Below are positions 45,144 through 54,577 of a stretch of DNA of 64,000 nt, in pieces (position 1 is the stretch's first letter; the number at the start of each line of letters is the position of its first letter). The position numbers and the translations under genes were made by a program. This DNA is from CAVZMO01 sp963776195 (GTDB lineage: Bacteria; Nitrospirota; Thermodesulfovibrionia; Thermodesulfovibrionales; SM23-35). The DNA is taken from NCBI GenBank assembly GCA_963776195.1, contig CAVZMO010000014.1:1-64000 (forward strand). Direction: 5' to 3'. The notes below the pieces were generated by a model, which saw nothing but the letters and a program-made list of their open reading frames with translations, had not been told where the DNA came from and searched no databases.

Positions 45144-46651
45144 GAATAATAAAGATATTTGACACAACGCTGCGCGATGGTGAACAGTCACCCGGCGCTT
45201 CTATGAATATTCAGGAAAAGCTTATGGTTGCAAAACAGCTTGCAAAACTCGGTGTCGATATCATTGAGGCCGGCTTTGCATACAGTTCACCCGGTGACTT
45301 TGAGGCGATTAAGACCATCGGAAACGAAGTCGAAGGGCCGGTCATCTGCAGTCTCGCCAGGGCGAGAGAAGAAGATATAAAGAGAGCCTGGGAGGCGTTG
45401 AAGGATGCCCCGAAGAAAAGGATCCATACCTTCCACTCGACCTCCGATATCCACCTTAAATACCAGTTCCGGGTGAGCAGGGAAGAGGCTTTGAAAAGGT
45501 CTGTCGAGATGGTCAGGCTTGCAAGGAGTTTTGTCGATGACGTGGAGTTTTCTCCCATGGATGCGACGAGGACAGACGTATCCTATCTCTGTGAGGTCGT
45601 CGAGGCTGTTATAGAAGCGGGCGCTTCGACCGTGAATATACCGGATACCGTCGGTTACAGCATACCCGTTGAATTCGGCGCCATGATAAAGACCCTCTGC
45701 GAGAGGGTCAAGAATATCGACAAGGCCGTGATTGCGGTGCATTGCCATAACGACCTCGGACTTTCGACCGCCAATTCTCTGGCGGCAGTGCTGAACGGGG
45801 CCGGACAGATCGAATGTACGATTAACGGTATCGGAGAGCGTGCGGGAAACTGCTCTATGGAAGAGGTTGTTATGGCGTTGAGGACAAGGAGAGATATTTT
45901 CAATGCCGATACCAAAATCAATACGGAAGAGATCATGCGTGCCAGCAGGCTCGTGACCAAGATAACGGGAATTTCCGTACAGCCGAATAAGGCGATTGTC
46001 GGCGCGAATGCCTTTGCGCACGAATCCGGCATCCATCAGGATGGACTGCTGAAGGAAAAGTCTACTTATGAGATTATCAGGCCGGAAAGCATAGGGCTTT
46101 ATTCCGCGAAGCTTGTCCTTGGAAAGCACTCGGGACGGCATGCGTTTAAGACGAGGCTTAAAGAGCTTGGATATGTCCTGGCGGATGAAGAGCTTAATAG
46201 GGCTTTCGAACGATTTAAGAAGCTTGCCGACCAGAAAAAGGATATATTCGATGAAGATATCGAGGCATTGATTTCGGAAGGCGTTACAAAGGTGCCCGAG
46301 TTTTACAGCCTTGTTGATCTTCAGATAGTGAGCGGGGTCAATCAAAAACCTACGGCTGCGGTCAAGCTCAAAGTCGGTGAAGATACTATCGACAGGCTTG
46401 AGCACGGTGACGGGCCTGTCGATGCCATATACAAGGCTATTTCCGCCATAACAAATACAAAAAGCAGACTTTTGAAATTTGAGGTGAAGAGTATTACCGG
46501 CGGTACCGATGCCCTCGGTGAAGTAGTGGTCTCACTCGAAGAAGACGACAGGACGGTGAGCGGGCATGGAGCGGATACCGATATTATTGTCGCAGCTGCC
46601 AAGGCCTATATCAATGCGCTGAACAAGCTGGCTGCAAGGAAGAAGCAGTAA
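45140..46651 (+). CDS. leuA: 2-isopropylmalate synthase
   Basis: 503 aa. TIM-barrel catalytic domain with FDTTLRDGEQSPGASM, HCHNDLGLSTANSLAAV and NGIGERAGNCSMEEVV, HESGIHQDG, then the regulatory domain of about 120 residues that usually mediates leucine feedback. Citramalate synthases share the barrel, but length and motifs favour LeuA. It is coupled to pssA with no clear pathway link. Confidence 0.94.
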   Translation: MRIIKIFDTTLRDGEQSPGASMNIQEKLMVAKQLAKLGVDIIEAGFAYSSPGDFEAIKTIGNEVEGPVICSLARAREEDIKRAWEALKDAPKKRIHTFHSTSDIHLKYQFRVSREEALKRSVEMVRLARSFVDDVEFSPMDATRTDVSYLCEVVEAVIEAGASTVNIPDTVGYSIPVEFGAMIKTLCERVKNIDKAVIAVHCHNDLGLSTANSLAAVLNGAGQIECTINGIGERAGNCSMEEVVMALRTRRDIFNADTKINTEEIMRASRLVTKITGISVQPNKAIVGANAFAHESGIHQDGLLKEKSTYEIIRPESIGLYSAKLVLGKHSGRHAFKTRLKELGYVLADEELNRAFERFKKLADQKKDIFDEDIEALISEGVTKVPEFYSLVDLQIVSGVNQKPTAAVKLKVGEDTIDRLEHGDGPVDAIYKAISAITNTKSRLLKFEVKSITGGTDALGEVVVSLEEDDRTVSGHGADTDIIVAAAKAYINALNKLAARKKQ

Positions 46652-46673
46652 GAACATCAAAAGCAAGCATGAC

Positions 46674-47198
46674 CTATTGGAGCGGGCCTTTCAGCAGCCG
46701 GACATCATCTATCCATGCTGTGCCCTTGCCGTCGATAACCAAATTCAATTTGACATAGTCGGGTTTATCACCCTTTTGCAGAAAAAAAGGTGTCTCCTCT
46801 GTTGTCCAATCAATGGTGCCTGTCAGCGGAGTCTGTAAGCCCCGGGAAAAAAATTCGCCTTTGCCGGGGAAGTGGCACCACATTTCGAGAAATACCTTGC
46901 CTGTTACTCCTTCTGTCCGCACTTTAGCCTGGTAGACCAATCGGGCAGTTTCCACACCGATATCCCGCACCTCGAATAATCTGACTACGACAGGTTCCGT
47001 AGCGGTAATTCTTAAAGATCCCTTGCCATCACTGGAAACATTTTTATCGATTTCGATGCCAGACTGCGTGATGATTCCCTCCAGACTGTCTATGGGGAAA
47101 TATTTCAACTCGACTACCTGGTGAGAAGATTTTGCACAACTCCATAATGAAAAAATTATTGCAATGGATAGACAAGAAAATAATATCCTTTTAGCCAC
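46674..47198 (-). CDS. Predicted lipoprotein, unknown function
   Basis: 174 aa. A signal peptide ends in the lipobox LWSC (FSLWSCAKSS), so Cys is probably lipidated. The mature part is beta-rich and reads like a carbohydrate-binding jelly roll (GTIDWTTEETPFF, VKLNLVIDGKGTAWIDDVRLL), a pattern common in galactose-binding-like domains. It stands alone; the function is not inferable. Confidence 0.7.
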   Translation of the reverse strand: MAKRILFSCLSIAIIFSLWSCAKSSHQVVELKYFPIDSLEGIITQSGIEIDKNVSSDGKGSLRITATEPVVVRLFEVRDIGVETARLVYQAKVRTEGVTGKVFLEMWCHFPGKGEFFSRGLQTPLTGTIDWTTEETPFFLQKGDKPDYVKLNLVIDGKGTAWIDDVRLLKGPLQ

Positions 47199-47314
47199 GG
47201 TAACCTCCTCTTTAAAATGGTTAAGATATCCTGCGTGATGTCTTTAGACATATTTACTCTTTTGTATCGTTCCCGCAACAAATAGATTACGGATTTGTCG
47301 GAATAAAATAAAGA

Positions 47315-47509
47315 TTAATCCAATATCTCCTTTACGCGTCCCACTTCTCCGCTTTCCAGACGAACTTTAATTCCATGCGGATGCGAGGGTGAATTCGTTA
47401 GGATATCTTTGACAATTCCCTCTGTTAATTTCCCGGTATGCTGGTCTCTCTTCAATACGATTGCAACACGTAATCCCGGTCTTACATCGGAACGTCTATT
47501 CCCATTCAT
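47315..47509 (-). CDS. YwbE family protein
   Basis: 64 aa, full family length. RSDVRPGLRVAIVLKRDQHTGKLTEG and HPHGIKVRLESGEVGRV are the family core, a small SH3-like beta barrel. Function unknown. It follows no obvious operon; spoIIM-like ends the next leftward unit 32 bp away. Confidence 0.87.
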   Translation of the reverse strand: MNGNRRSDVRPGLRVAIVLKRDQHTGKLTEGIVKDILTNSPSHPHGIKVRLESGEVGRVKEILD

Positions 47510-47540
47510 TCATTGTTTCTCCCCTTTATACGCTTCAGCG

Positions 47541-48131
47541 TTATTTCATTTTTATGTATATACTTGTCCCTTCCATTATTGCAGCGATGAGGAGGAGAGG
47601 CAAGATAATAATGAGCAGAACCTTGAGCGCCTTGTTTCTTCTCTCTTTGAATGAGTGATCCGGATGTTTCTGCAATGGCCATATGCCTTGCCACAATCCA
47701 AGGCCCCACGCCATGAACATTGCGGGGAATTCAAAGAGGCCATGGGGGAATAAATATAATACGGCATACGTTTCATTGATTCTCTTGACATAAGATAAGG
47801 TCGAACCGAGCAAGAGTCCGTTAATAATTGCTCCTGAGACGGGGATTATACCGAGGAAAGGGCCTGAGAGGACAGAGATCGCTGTGGAAAGAGTATTTTT
47901 AAAAAAAATTGTTAATACTAATACGTATATGCTTTTACCGGACAAATGTTTTGCCAAACTTTTCATTGAAGACATAGCGCCGTCACTCCACGAGGGATGT
48001 GCCAACCCAATGGCGATACATGCAAGAAAGATAGCGACCGCAATGAAAATTGTGTTGCCCGCTTCGCGCAAAGCTGCGAATGCATCACGGTAAAGTCTTT
48101 TAATGTAATCCGCCGATATTTGATAGGTCAT
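47541..48131 (-). CDS. SpoIIM/DUF95 family membrane protein
   Basis: 196 aa from ATG 48131, which overlaps the acyltransferase stop (ATGA). About five membrane helices; NGLLLGSTLSYV and LYLFPHGLFEFPAMFMAWGLGL are the SpoIIM core. In spore-formers the protein helps engulfment; in other bacteria the role is unknown and is probably membrane related. Coupling to a PlsC-like gene fits that. Confidence 0.85.
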   Translation of the reverse strand: MTYQISADYIKRLYRDAFAALREAGNTIFIAVAIFLACIAIGLAHPSWSDGAMSSMKSLAKHLSGKSIYVLVLTIFFKNTLSTAISVLSGPFLGIIPVSGAIINGLLLGSTLSYVKRINETYAVLYLFPHGLFEFPAMFMAWGLGLWQGIWPLQKHPDHSFKERRNKALKVLLIIILPLLLIAAIMEGTSIYIKMK

Positions 48132-48955
48132 TTTTCGGTGGTACAGGTTTTCAGGCACTCGCTCTTTCTCTCTTCTTTTTTCCACTCTTCGAGCTTCTCC
48201 TGTATGAAGTTTATTATCTTCTCATGCTCTGCGGTCCCGCGTCCCTCGACCTTTAAGGGTTCTCCAAAGGCAAAATGGACCTTCTTTTTCGTGTCCACAG
48301 GCCCGAAATCTTTCAGGTGCTTCCCGATGCCCCAGGCATCAGTCTTCAGTGCGAAAGGCATGATCGGGACCCCTGCCCTTGCTGCGAGTTTCACCCCGAG
48401 GGTATTGAATTCTTCCGGCTTGAAGACAACAGAACGTGTACTTTGGGGGAAAATGACTATTGATATCCCTGCCTGTAACTTCGTCTTACCCTCTTCCAGT
48501 ACCGCCTTCAGGTCTTCTCTGGGGTTTGTCCTGCCCACAGTGACTGGGTCCCTCGAACGAATTATATATTTAAAAACAGGAGTATCGATCAGACTTCTCT
48601 TTACAACAAAAGTGACCGGCTTCAGAGGCTGAATTACACAGGGTAACACAAAAGTCTCCAGTGCGCTCATATGATTGCCGATAAAAACAGCAGGGCCATC
48701 AAAACTCCTGATATTTCCGATACCTTTAATTTCGAACTTTACCCCAACGTTCTCGAGGGACCTTAATACTTCAAAACTGCCCTCCGCCCATTCAGCCCCG
48801 GTATAAATACGCCTGGCGCCTCTTCTCCCGTGTATCCAGACGTGCCAAACCAATTGCGGATAGAATGTATATTTCGAGCTTAGAAAAATCCTGGATAATA
48901 GTAAACGTGGCCGGTTTACATCAGTTATGTATGAGTCCGCATCCGCAATATTCAT
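48128..48955 (-). CDS. 1-acylglycerol-3-phosphate acyltransferase-like (PlsC family)
   Basis: 275 aa from ATG 48955; the frame upstream to 49027 is basic and unlikely to be coding. NHMSALETF gives His and Glu in place of the NHxxxxD pair, FPQSTRS replaces the FPEGTRS substrate motif, and GVPIMPFAL is motif IV. The altered catalytic acid (Glu for Asp) and motif III suggest a divergent acyltransferase. It would act on the cytoplasmic membrane face. Confidence 0.78.
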   Translation of the reverse strand: MNIADADSYITDVNRPRLLLSRIFLSSKYTFYPQLVWHVWIHGRRGARRIYTGAEWAEGSFEVLRSLENVGVKFEIKGIGNIRSFDGPAVFIGNHMSALETFVLPCVIQPLKPVTFVVKRSLIDTPVFKYIIRSRDPVTVGRTNPREDLKAVLEEGKTKLQAGISIVIFPQSTRSVVFKPEEFNTLGVKLAARAGVPIMPFALKTDAWGIGKHLKDFGPVDTKKKVHFAFGEPLKVEGRGTAEHEKIINFIQEKLEEWKKEERKSECLKTCTTEK

Positions 48956-49010
48956 TTTACTTCTTGCAAAGCAAATTAAATGTCTTGCTCTTCGTCGGTT
49001 ACACCTTTTC

Positions 49011-50114
49011 TCATACCCTGCCCGCAAGTTCGTCCATCAGGGCTTTAACCGGTAGTATCTTTTCAACCCTATATGCGTTTGTCCCTACGGTAAAGAGCGA
49101 TTCTTCCTCCCCCGGATGATAACCGGCAGAACTTAAAAGGCCGTTGCAGATGCAAAAATAGTTTTCATTGTTTTCCTTTGCCAGACAGCGGGTAAATCTG
49201 CCTTCTTCGTCCTTAAGGAGCACATATCCTCTATTACACAGTGGTGTTCTAAGCCTCTTTATCGTCGATAGATACATCGGGGATTGTCGTATGACCCTGA
49301 AAGGCAGTCCGCATGGAGATCCCGGCTTATACGCAATAACAATATCCTGCTTGCTCGCATCTATAACAGCCTGCTTATACTGCCGCGATGCACTGCTCTC
49401 CTCAGTTGCAAGGAACCTTGTGCCCATCTGGACCCCACTCGCTCCCATTTCCAAGAATCTTACTATATCGGCATGTGTATAAATCCCGCCGGCAACGATA
49501 ACAGGAATATCGCCGTATTTAATTGCGATATCCAGAACAGGCGGCAAGAGGTTTTCGAGCTTATTGGATTCGAGGTCTATCTGATCCAGTTTGAAGCCGA
49601 GATGCCCGCCTGCAAGCGGCCCTTCGAGAACAACCGCATCGGGTCTGTAGCCCAACCGCTCCCATTTCCTGCATATAAGCTCCAGTGCCCTTGCAGATGA
49701 TACGATAGGTATAAGTGCCGTGTCTTTCGGCGGCTGAATGGCGGGAAGACTTAATGGTAATCCCGCGCCGGAGATAATAAAATCCGCTCCGGCATCTAAA
49801 GCACCCCTTACCGAATCCTCATAATCCCTTGCAAGGGCGATCATGACATTTATACCGGCAAAGCCTCCCGAGGTCTTTGCCAGTGAAACTTCTTCATACG
49901 CAGCCTCATAGCTATTGACCTTCTTGCCTTTCCGTTTTGAGACCAGTCTGTCGAGAGCGGCGCTCGATATGATACCAACACCCCCCTCTTTTGCAACAGC
50001 GCTCGCAAGGGGTGATAAGGACACGCCAATCCCCATTCCGCCCTGAACAATAGGCAGCATAATTTTTTTGCCTTTAACTATGAGCGGGGGCAGCTGTGAA
50101 GAGGACTCCGGCAT
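49011..50114 (-). CDS. Nitronate monooxygenase/FabK-like FMN oxidoreductase
   Basis: 367 aa from ATG 50114 (AGAGG 4 nt upstream). A TIM barrel with LPIVQGGMGIGVSLSPLA, SGAGLPLSLPA, the FMN-phosphate loop VEGPLAGGHLGF-like segment, IPVIVAGGI and GASGVQMGTRFLATEES. A Cys-containing C-terminal region (CNRGY, FCICNGLL) is an extension beyond FabK and recalls longer 2-nitropropane dioxygenase-like proteins. It could be an enoyl-ACP reductase or a nitronate monooxygenase; the sequence does not decide. Confidence 0.75.
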   Translation of the reverse strand: MPESSSQLPPLIVKGKKIMLPIVQGGMGIGVSLSPLASAVAKEGGVGIISSAALDRLVSKRKGKKVNSYEAAYEEVSLAKTSGGFAGINVMIALARDYEDSVRGALDAGADFIISGAGLPLSLPAIQPPKDTALIPIVSSARALELICRKWERLGYRPDAVVLEGPLAGGHLGFKLDQIDLESNKLENLLPPVLDIAIKYGDIPVIVAGGIYTHADIVRFLEMGASGVQMGTRFLATEESSASRQYKQAVIDASKQDIVIAYKPGSPCGLPFRVIRQSPMYLSTIKRLRTPLCNRGYVLLKDEEGRFTRCLAKENNENYFCICNGLLSSAGYHPGEEESLFTVGTNAYRVEKILPVKALMDELAGRV

Positions 50115-50303
50115 AAAACCTCTCAAAAAATTATGACCAAAACTGTTTGACCGTAAATCCGATCTGCAGAAAGGTTGTTTTTGTTTACAAGATAAAAATT
50201 CATATTTAATGATGGTTTATTGTAACAGATTTATTAAAGGATTTATAGGTGAAATCTCAATTTGTGCAGCCATTGTGAAACGCCCGCTGCCTTCGGGTAT
50301 TTT

Positions 50304-50331
50304 TTGACTCCAAAAATCAGTCTGCTATAAT
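50304..50331 (+). promoter_or_regulatory. Sigma-70 promoter of nrdJ, predicted leaderless transcript
   Basis: TTGACT (50304-50309), 16-nt spacer, TATAAT (50326-50331). A start 7 nt later is the A of ATG 50338. No Shine-Dalgarno fits in between. Confidence 0.65.
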
Positions 50332-50337
50332 TTGTTC

Positions 50338-52059
50338 ATGGAACTGACGGAGAATGCGTTAAAGGTTCTTAGGGCACGGTATCTCATCAAGGATGAAAAG
50401 GGGAATGTCATTGAGACACCCGAACAACTGTTCGTCAGGGTTGCGAAAAAGATTGCTTCGGCGGAAAATCTTTATGGAGGCGGCCCTGCCGAATGGGAGG
50501 AAAAATTCTATTCCCTTTTAATAAATCTGAAATTCCTTCCCAATTCACCGACCTTAATGAACGCGGGGAAAGAACTGGGGCAGCTTGCCGCGTGTTTTGT
50601 ACTCCCTGTGGGCGATTCGATGAATTCCATATTCGACACCCTGAAAAATGCCGCGTTAATACTGCAGAGCGGCGGTGGTACGGGGTTTTCCTTTTCACAA
50701 CTGAGACCGAAGTCTGATATTGTCCGTTCAACAGGGGGAATCGCAAGCGGCCCTGTTTCATTCATGCGGATTTACAACACCGCCACTGAAGTGATAAAGC
50801 AGGGTGGGGCGAGGCGCGGGGCGAACATGGGAATACTCCGCGTTGACCACCCGGATATCCTCGAGTTTATCAGGATCAAAAGATCGGAAGGTGAGCTGAC
50901 GAACTTCAATATCTCGGTAGCGATGACCGATGCATTTGTTGATACACTTAAAAAGGACAGTGAATATGATATTATCAACCCCCGGACCAAGGCAGTAGCA
51001 GGCAAATTAAAAGCAAAGGTTGTATTCGATGAGATAGTTGCGAGCGCCTGGGAGACCGGCGATCCGGGCATCATTTTTATAGACAGGATAAACAAGGCAA
51101 ATCCGACCCCTCAGATGGGAACTATCGAATCCACCAATCCCTGCGGGGAACAGCCGTTACTCCCCTACGAGGCCTGTGTTTTGGGCTCGATAAATCTTTC
51201 GCAATATGTGAAGAATCCGTGGTTTGAAAACAGGAAACCGGAGATAGATTATGATTCCCTGTTGACCGATGTTAAAACGGCTGTCAGGTTTCTTGATAAC
51301 GCGATAGATGCTAATAAATATCCGATCCCTGAAATAGAGGCGATGCACAGGGGAAACAGGAAAATCGGCCTTGGTGTCATGGGATGGGCCGATATGTTGG
51401 TACTCCTCGGAATCCCGTACAATCACAAGAAGGCGTTCATTCTTGGCAACAACATGATGAGATTCATCAGGGATACAGCAAGACAGGCATCCGCCGAGCT
51501 TGCTGAGGCGAGGGGTGTTTTCCCCAATTTCCATGGATCGACCTATGATGCCCCCGGAATGCCCCGTATAAGGAATGCTACAACAACTACCATAGCGCCG
51601 ACCGGGACGCTTTCGATCATCGCCGATTGCTCAAGCGGGATAGAGCCACTTTTCGCCCTGGCGTTCAAGAGACTCGTGCTCGATACTGAACTCTATGAGA
51701 TCAACAAGCACTTTTTCGAAATCGCGAACAAGAAGGGTTTTTATAGCGACGAACTACAGAAGAAGGTCATCGAAAAAGGGAATCTAAGAGGAATAAAAGA
51801 AGTTCCCGCGCAGATCAGGAGATTGTTCAAGACAGCACACGAAATTCTCCCCGAAGACCATATCGACATGCAGGCGTGCTTTCAGGAATATACGGACAAC
51901 GCCGTATCAAAAACAATAAATATACCCTACAAAGCAAAAAAAGAGGATGTGGCAAAGGCATTTCTCCTCGCCTATGAAAAGGGCTGCAAAGGGATCACGA
52001 TCTTCAGATACGGAACCGCAAAGCGCGGTACCTTAGTAAAATTTACCGATACGGATTAA
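50338..52059 (+). CDS. nrdJ: Adenosylcobalamin-dependent ribonucleotide reductase (class II)
   Basis: 573 aa from ATG 50338. The barrel carries FLPNSPTLMNAG, QLAACFVLPVGDS, GGGTGFSFSQLRPKSD, the active-site Cys and Glu in NPCGEQPLLPYEAC, and TIAPTGTLSIIADCSSGIEP. It ends at FRYGTAKRGTLVKF, so the C-terminal extension with the redox Cys pair and zinc ribbon of longer NrdJ proteins is absent; the active site would need another reductant. It makes deoxyribonucleotides without oxygen, in line with an anaerobe. Confidence 0.92.
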   Translation: MELTENALKVLRARYLIKDEKGNVIETPEQLFVRVAKKIASAENLYGGGPAEWEEKFYSLLINLKFLPNSPTLMNAGKELGQLAACFVLPVGDSMNSIFDTLKNAALILQSGGGTGFSFSQLRPKSDIVRSTGGIASGPVSFMRIYNTATEVIKQGGARRGANMGILRVDHPDILEFIRIKRSEGELTNFNISVAMTDAFVDTLKKDSEYDIINPRTKAVAGKLKAKVVFDEIVASAWETGDPGIIFIDRINKANPTPQMGTIESTNPCGEQPLLPYEACVLGSINLSQYVKNPWFENRKPEIDYDSLLTDVKTAVRFLDNAIDANKYPIPEIEAMHRGNRKIGLGVMGWADMLVLLGIPYNHKKAFILGNNMMRFIRDTARQASAELAEARGVFPNFHGSTYDAPGMPRIRNATTTTIAPTGTLSIIADCSSGIEPLFALAFKRLVLDTELYEINKHFFEIANKKGFYSDELQKKVIEKGNLRGIKEVPAQIRRLFKTAHEILPEDHIDMQACFQEYTDNAVSKTINIPYKAKKEDVAKAFLLAYEKGCKGITIFRYGTAKRGTLVKFTDTD

Positions 52060-52071
52060 GAAAAAATACAG

Positions 52072-52497
52072 TTATATTTTTGCATCAGAAAAATCTTTTA
52101 TTATCTTTTGGACCTTCTCTTTAATCTCATCACGCGCGCGCCTGAATTCGTTCATGATCTGTTCCTCAGTCCCGATTGTTCCGACGGGGTCTTTGATGGG
52201 CCAATGGATGCGTCTTATGCCGGAAGGTGTGGAAGGGCATAAACTTTCGGCATAGTTGCAGAGTGTGACCACGATGTCCATCTGTCTGAGCAGGGTTTCG
52301 TCGATCGTCTTTGATTCCTGCCTCGATATATCTATTCCTATTTCTTTCATGACAGCGGCAGCTCTTTTGTGAACGCCGGCAGCCATAAGGCCCGCGCTGT
52401 ATATTTCGATTAAACCCTTACCGTATTCCTTAGCAAATCCTTCAGCCATCTGGCTCCTGCAGGAATTGGCGGTGCACAAAAACATCACCTTTTTCAA
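52072..52497 (-). CDS. arsC: Thioredoxin-coupled arsenate reductase
   Basis: 141 aa from TTG 52497, which has AAGGAG 7 nt upstream; the longer frame to 52533 lacks one. Low-molecular-weight phosphatase loop CTANSCRSQ and the two extra cysteines in TLCNYAESLCP define the ArsC of the S. aureus type. It reduces arsenate to arsenite. No arsB, acr3 or arsR is adjacent; the neighbouring Trx-CcdA fusion gene may supply thiol electrons (inference). Confidence 0.88.
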   Translation of the reverse strand: MKKVMFLCTANSCRSQMAEGFAKEYGKGLIEIYSAGLMAAGVHKRAAAVMKEIGIDISRQESKTIDETLLRQMDIVVTLCNYAESLCPSTPSGIRRIHWPIKDPVGTIGTEEQIMNEFRRARDEIKEKVQKIIKDFSDAKI

Positions 52498-52542
52498 TGA
52501 AGACTCCTTTTTGTTTCTAAACAGGTTCATCATATATTATTG

Positions 52543-54096
52543 TCAATGGGAAGTTCCGGTTTTCCTTGTTAATAGCGATATTATAACAGAGATGAGAAGC
52601 GTTCCCAGGAGCAGGAGGAATGACAACACGGCGTTGTTTAACATCGCAGGGTTAAAAAACAGCACGCCTCCGAGGCCGAGCATCATGGTGCCGGATATGA
52701 GTTTCAGCATTCTACCTTGCTGATCGGTGAGAATTTTCCTCCCGAGGGTAACCGTAAATACAACAACAATGATCGATAACGGGATTACATAGACCACATT
52801 GTAGAGTGCGAGATAGAGATAGTAAGAGAGGGAGGGTAAATTTCTTAATGTCAATATCCTGGTATATACCATGGGGAAACCGGCGGTGCACAAGAGTTCA
52901 TATGAATTAGCAGCTATCGCAAGGATAGCGGTCCCTATAATGATGGATGGAAGGGATGTTGATTTCATCAGTTTTCTCATACGGTCAAAAAGTTTCGGCT
53001 TTGCGCTGTCCGGAATGGTCAGGGAGACCCCTTTCTTGAACGCAAAAAAATCTTTTATATTTATGGCTGCAATAATTACCGCAACGGCGCCTGCTATTTT
53101 TGTTATGATCTCAACTTGACCCATGATAAGAAAGACGTTCAGCCAAGCCGTCATAAAAAGGAAGTATATGAAGCCGGAGAAGAAGACGAATTCGCTGCCG
53201 ATCAGAAACATCTTAAATCGTGAGCGCGCATGAATTAACAGTCCCAGGAGGGAAAAGAGTACGAAGAACGCGCATGGGTTGAAGCTGTCCAGGCCGGCAA
53301 TGACCAGTGTGATAACGGGCAATGACATCTCAGACGTATCGAGGTTCCCCAGCCAGGGTATGTATACGGTTTTGCTTTTTTCCGAGCACTCCAGATCTTC
53401 GGCTCTACCGGGAGTCTCTCCCGTCACCGGAGCGCTGACCGTTTTATCAAGAGAGACCTTACCCAAAACGGCGAGAGCAGGGTCAATACATTCGACAGAA
53501 AGACATTTGTGAAAAGCCTCTGTCATTTCTTCACGGGAGTGCTTTGAGAATCCTACAAACGCGTTTTTATCGATAAAAGTAATCGGGACACCGGAGGTTT
53601 TTATCTTATACGCCTTTGCCATTCCGGCCAAAAAGGCGGCATTCTGTTTGTTATACCAGACCTCGTAATCGATTACCCGTAAACCCGGATATTTTCTCTT
53701 CATCTCGCCGAGAAAAATTCTTTCTTCCTCACAATGAGGGCATCCCTTGCCCCAAAAGAAATACGCAATAAATTCTTTGAGAGCAGGAGACTTTTTTGTT
53801 TCGCCGGGAAATCCTTCCCCCCCTTTTTTACTTGAGGGAGGCGAGGAGACTTCTTTCGCGCCCGGACCCGGCAGCGATGGTGTGGCCTTGTCCGAAGTTG
53901 CTGGAAGGTCTCCGCATTCCTCATCATTTTCCGCATCCGGTCCGCAAACACCTTCCTGGGGAGTTGTTTGAAAGGAATAAGCGGTGACCTGTAAAAAAAA
54001 CAGGAGAAATAACGAGATGAAGAGAAATCGTTCTGTTCCGGCTATTACTGCATTAGGTGGACTGATATGGTTTGTGATGAGCTTAATATATTTCAT
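52543..54096 (-). CDS. Thioredoxin-CcdA/DsbD-type membrane fusion protein
   Basis: 517 aa. A membrane anchor or signal (residues about 22-45), a Pro/Gly/Ser-rich linker, a thioredoxin-like domain with GKGCPHCEEE, and a membrane domain of about seven helices with the CcdA/DsbD redox cysteines in GLDSFNPCAFF and NSYELLCTAGFP. It should carry reducing power across the inner membrane to its own thioredoxin domain. The linker SSPPSSKKGGEGFPG is encoded by a C-rich repeat-like stretch at 53815-53850. Likely targets are cytochrome c assembly or periplasmic disulphides. Confidence 0.85.
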   Translation of the reverse strand: MKYIKLITNHISPPNAVIAGTERFLFISLFLLFFLQVTAYSFQTTPQEGVCGPDAENDEECGDLPATSDKATPSLPGPGAKEVSSPPSSKKGGEGFPGETKKSPALKEFIAYFFWGKGCPHCEEERIFLGEMKRKYPGLRVIDYEVWYNKQNAAFLAGMAKAYKIKTSGVPITFIDKNAFVGFSKHSREEMTEAFHKCLSVECIDPALAVLGKVSLDKTVSAPVTGETPGRAEDLECSEKSKTVYIPWLGNLDTSEMSLPVITLVIAGLDSFNPCAFFVLFSLLGLLIHARSRFKMFLIGSEFVFFSGFIYFLFMTAWLNVFLIMGQVEIITKIAGAVAVIIAAINIKDFFAFKKGVSLTIPDSAKPKLFDRMRKLMKSTSLPSIIIGTAILAIAANSYELLCTAGFPMVYTRILTLRNLPSLSYYLYLALYNVVYVIPLSIIVVVFTVTLGRKILTDQQGRMLKLISGTMMLGLGGVLFFNPAMLNNAVLSFLLLLGTLLISVIISLLTRKTGTSH

Positions 54097-54326
54097 AGTT
54101 GCTTTTTTTTACTATAGCTTAAATAGTGTCTGTTTATAAATTGGCCATAATGTCGCCCTGAACTTGTTTCATGGTCTCGTTCGCCCCGGCGAATCCGACG
54201 GGTTGGATAACCAATTGTTTTTATTGGATGCTGTTCTCCTCAGGAAATAGTTACGAAAAATTTATTATAAAGAACTTGAATAAATTAACGTATTTTATTA
54301 TTATTTATGTAAAATATGGAGGTAGT

Positions 54327-54548
54327 ATGGTCAAGGAAGATGTGGAAAAGGTTCTCGATACGATAAGAGTCGCCCTCCGAAGAGACGGCGGTGATATAGA
54401 GCTTGTTGAAATAAAGGATAGCGTTGTTTATGTAAAACTCAAAGGTGCCTGCGGCTCCTGCCCGATGTCCGCTATCACACTCAAGAATTGGGTCGAGGCA
54501 AACTTAAAAAGGGAGTTTCCAGAGATTAGCTCCGTACAGGCTGTTTAA
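54327..54548 (+). CDS. NifU C-terminal domain protein (Fe-S cluster scaffold/carrier)
   Basis: 73 aa from ATG 54327 with GGAGG upstream. RVALRRDGGDIELVEI and CGSCPMSAITLKNWVE carry the CxxC of the NifU/Nfu domain. It would deliver Fe-S clusters, needed by the many clusters of the formate dehydrogenase. A 30-bp gap leads to the amidase gene. The 230 bp upstream hold no recognisable gene. Confidence 0.92.
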   Translation: MVKEDVEKVLDTIRVALRRDGGDIELVEIKDSVVYVKLKGACGSCPMSAITLKNWVEANLKREFPEISSVQAV

Positions 54549-54577
54549 TCCTATAATAAGGGGTTGGAGAACGAGAA

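Noticed and set aside
50284..50303. Hairpin plus T run upstream of nrdJ as a terminator
   Set aside because: Only a four-pair stem, and no rightward gene precedes it; the T run overlaps the nrdJ -35.
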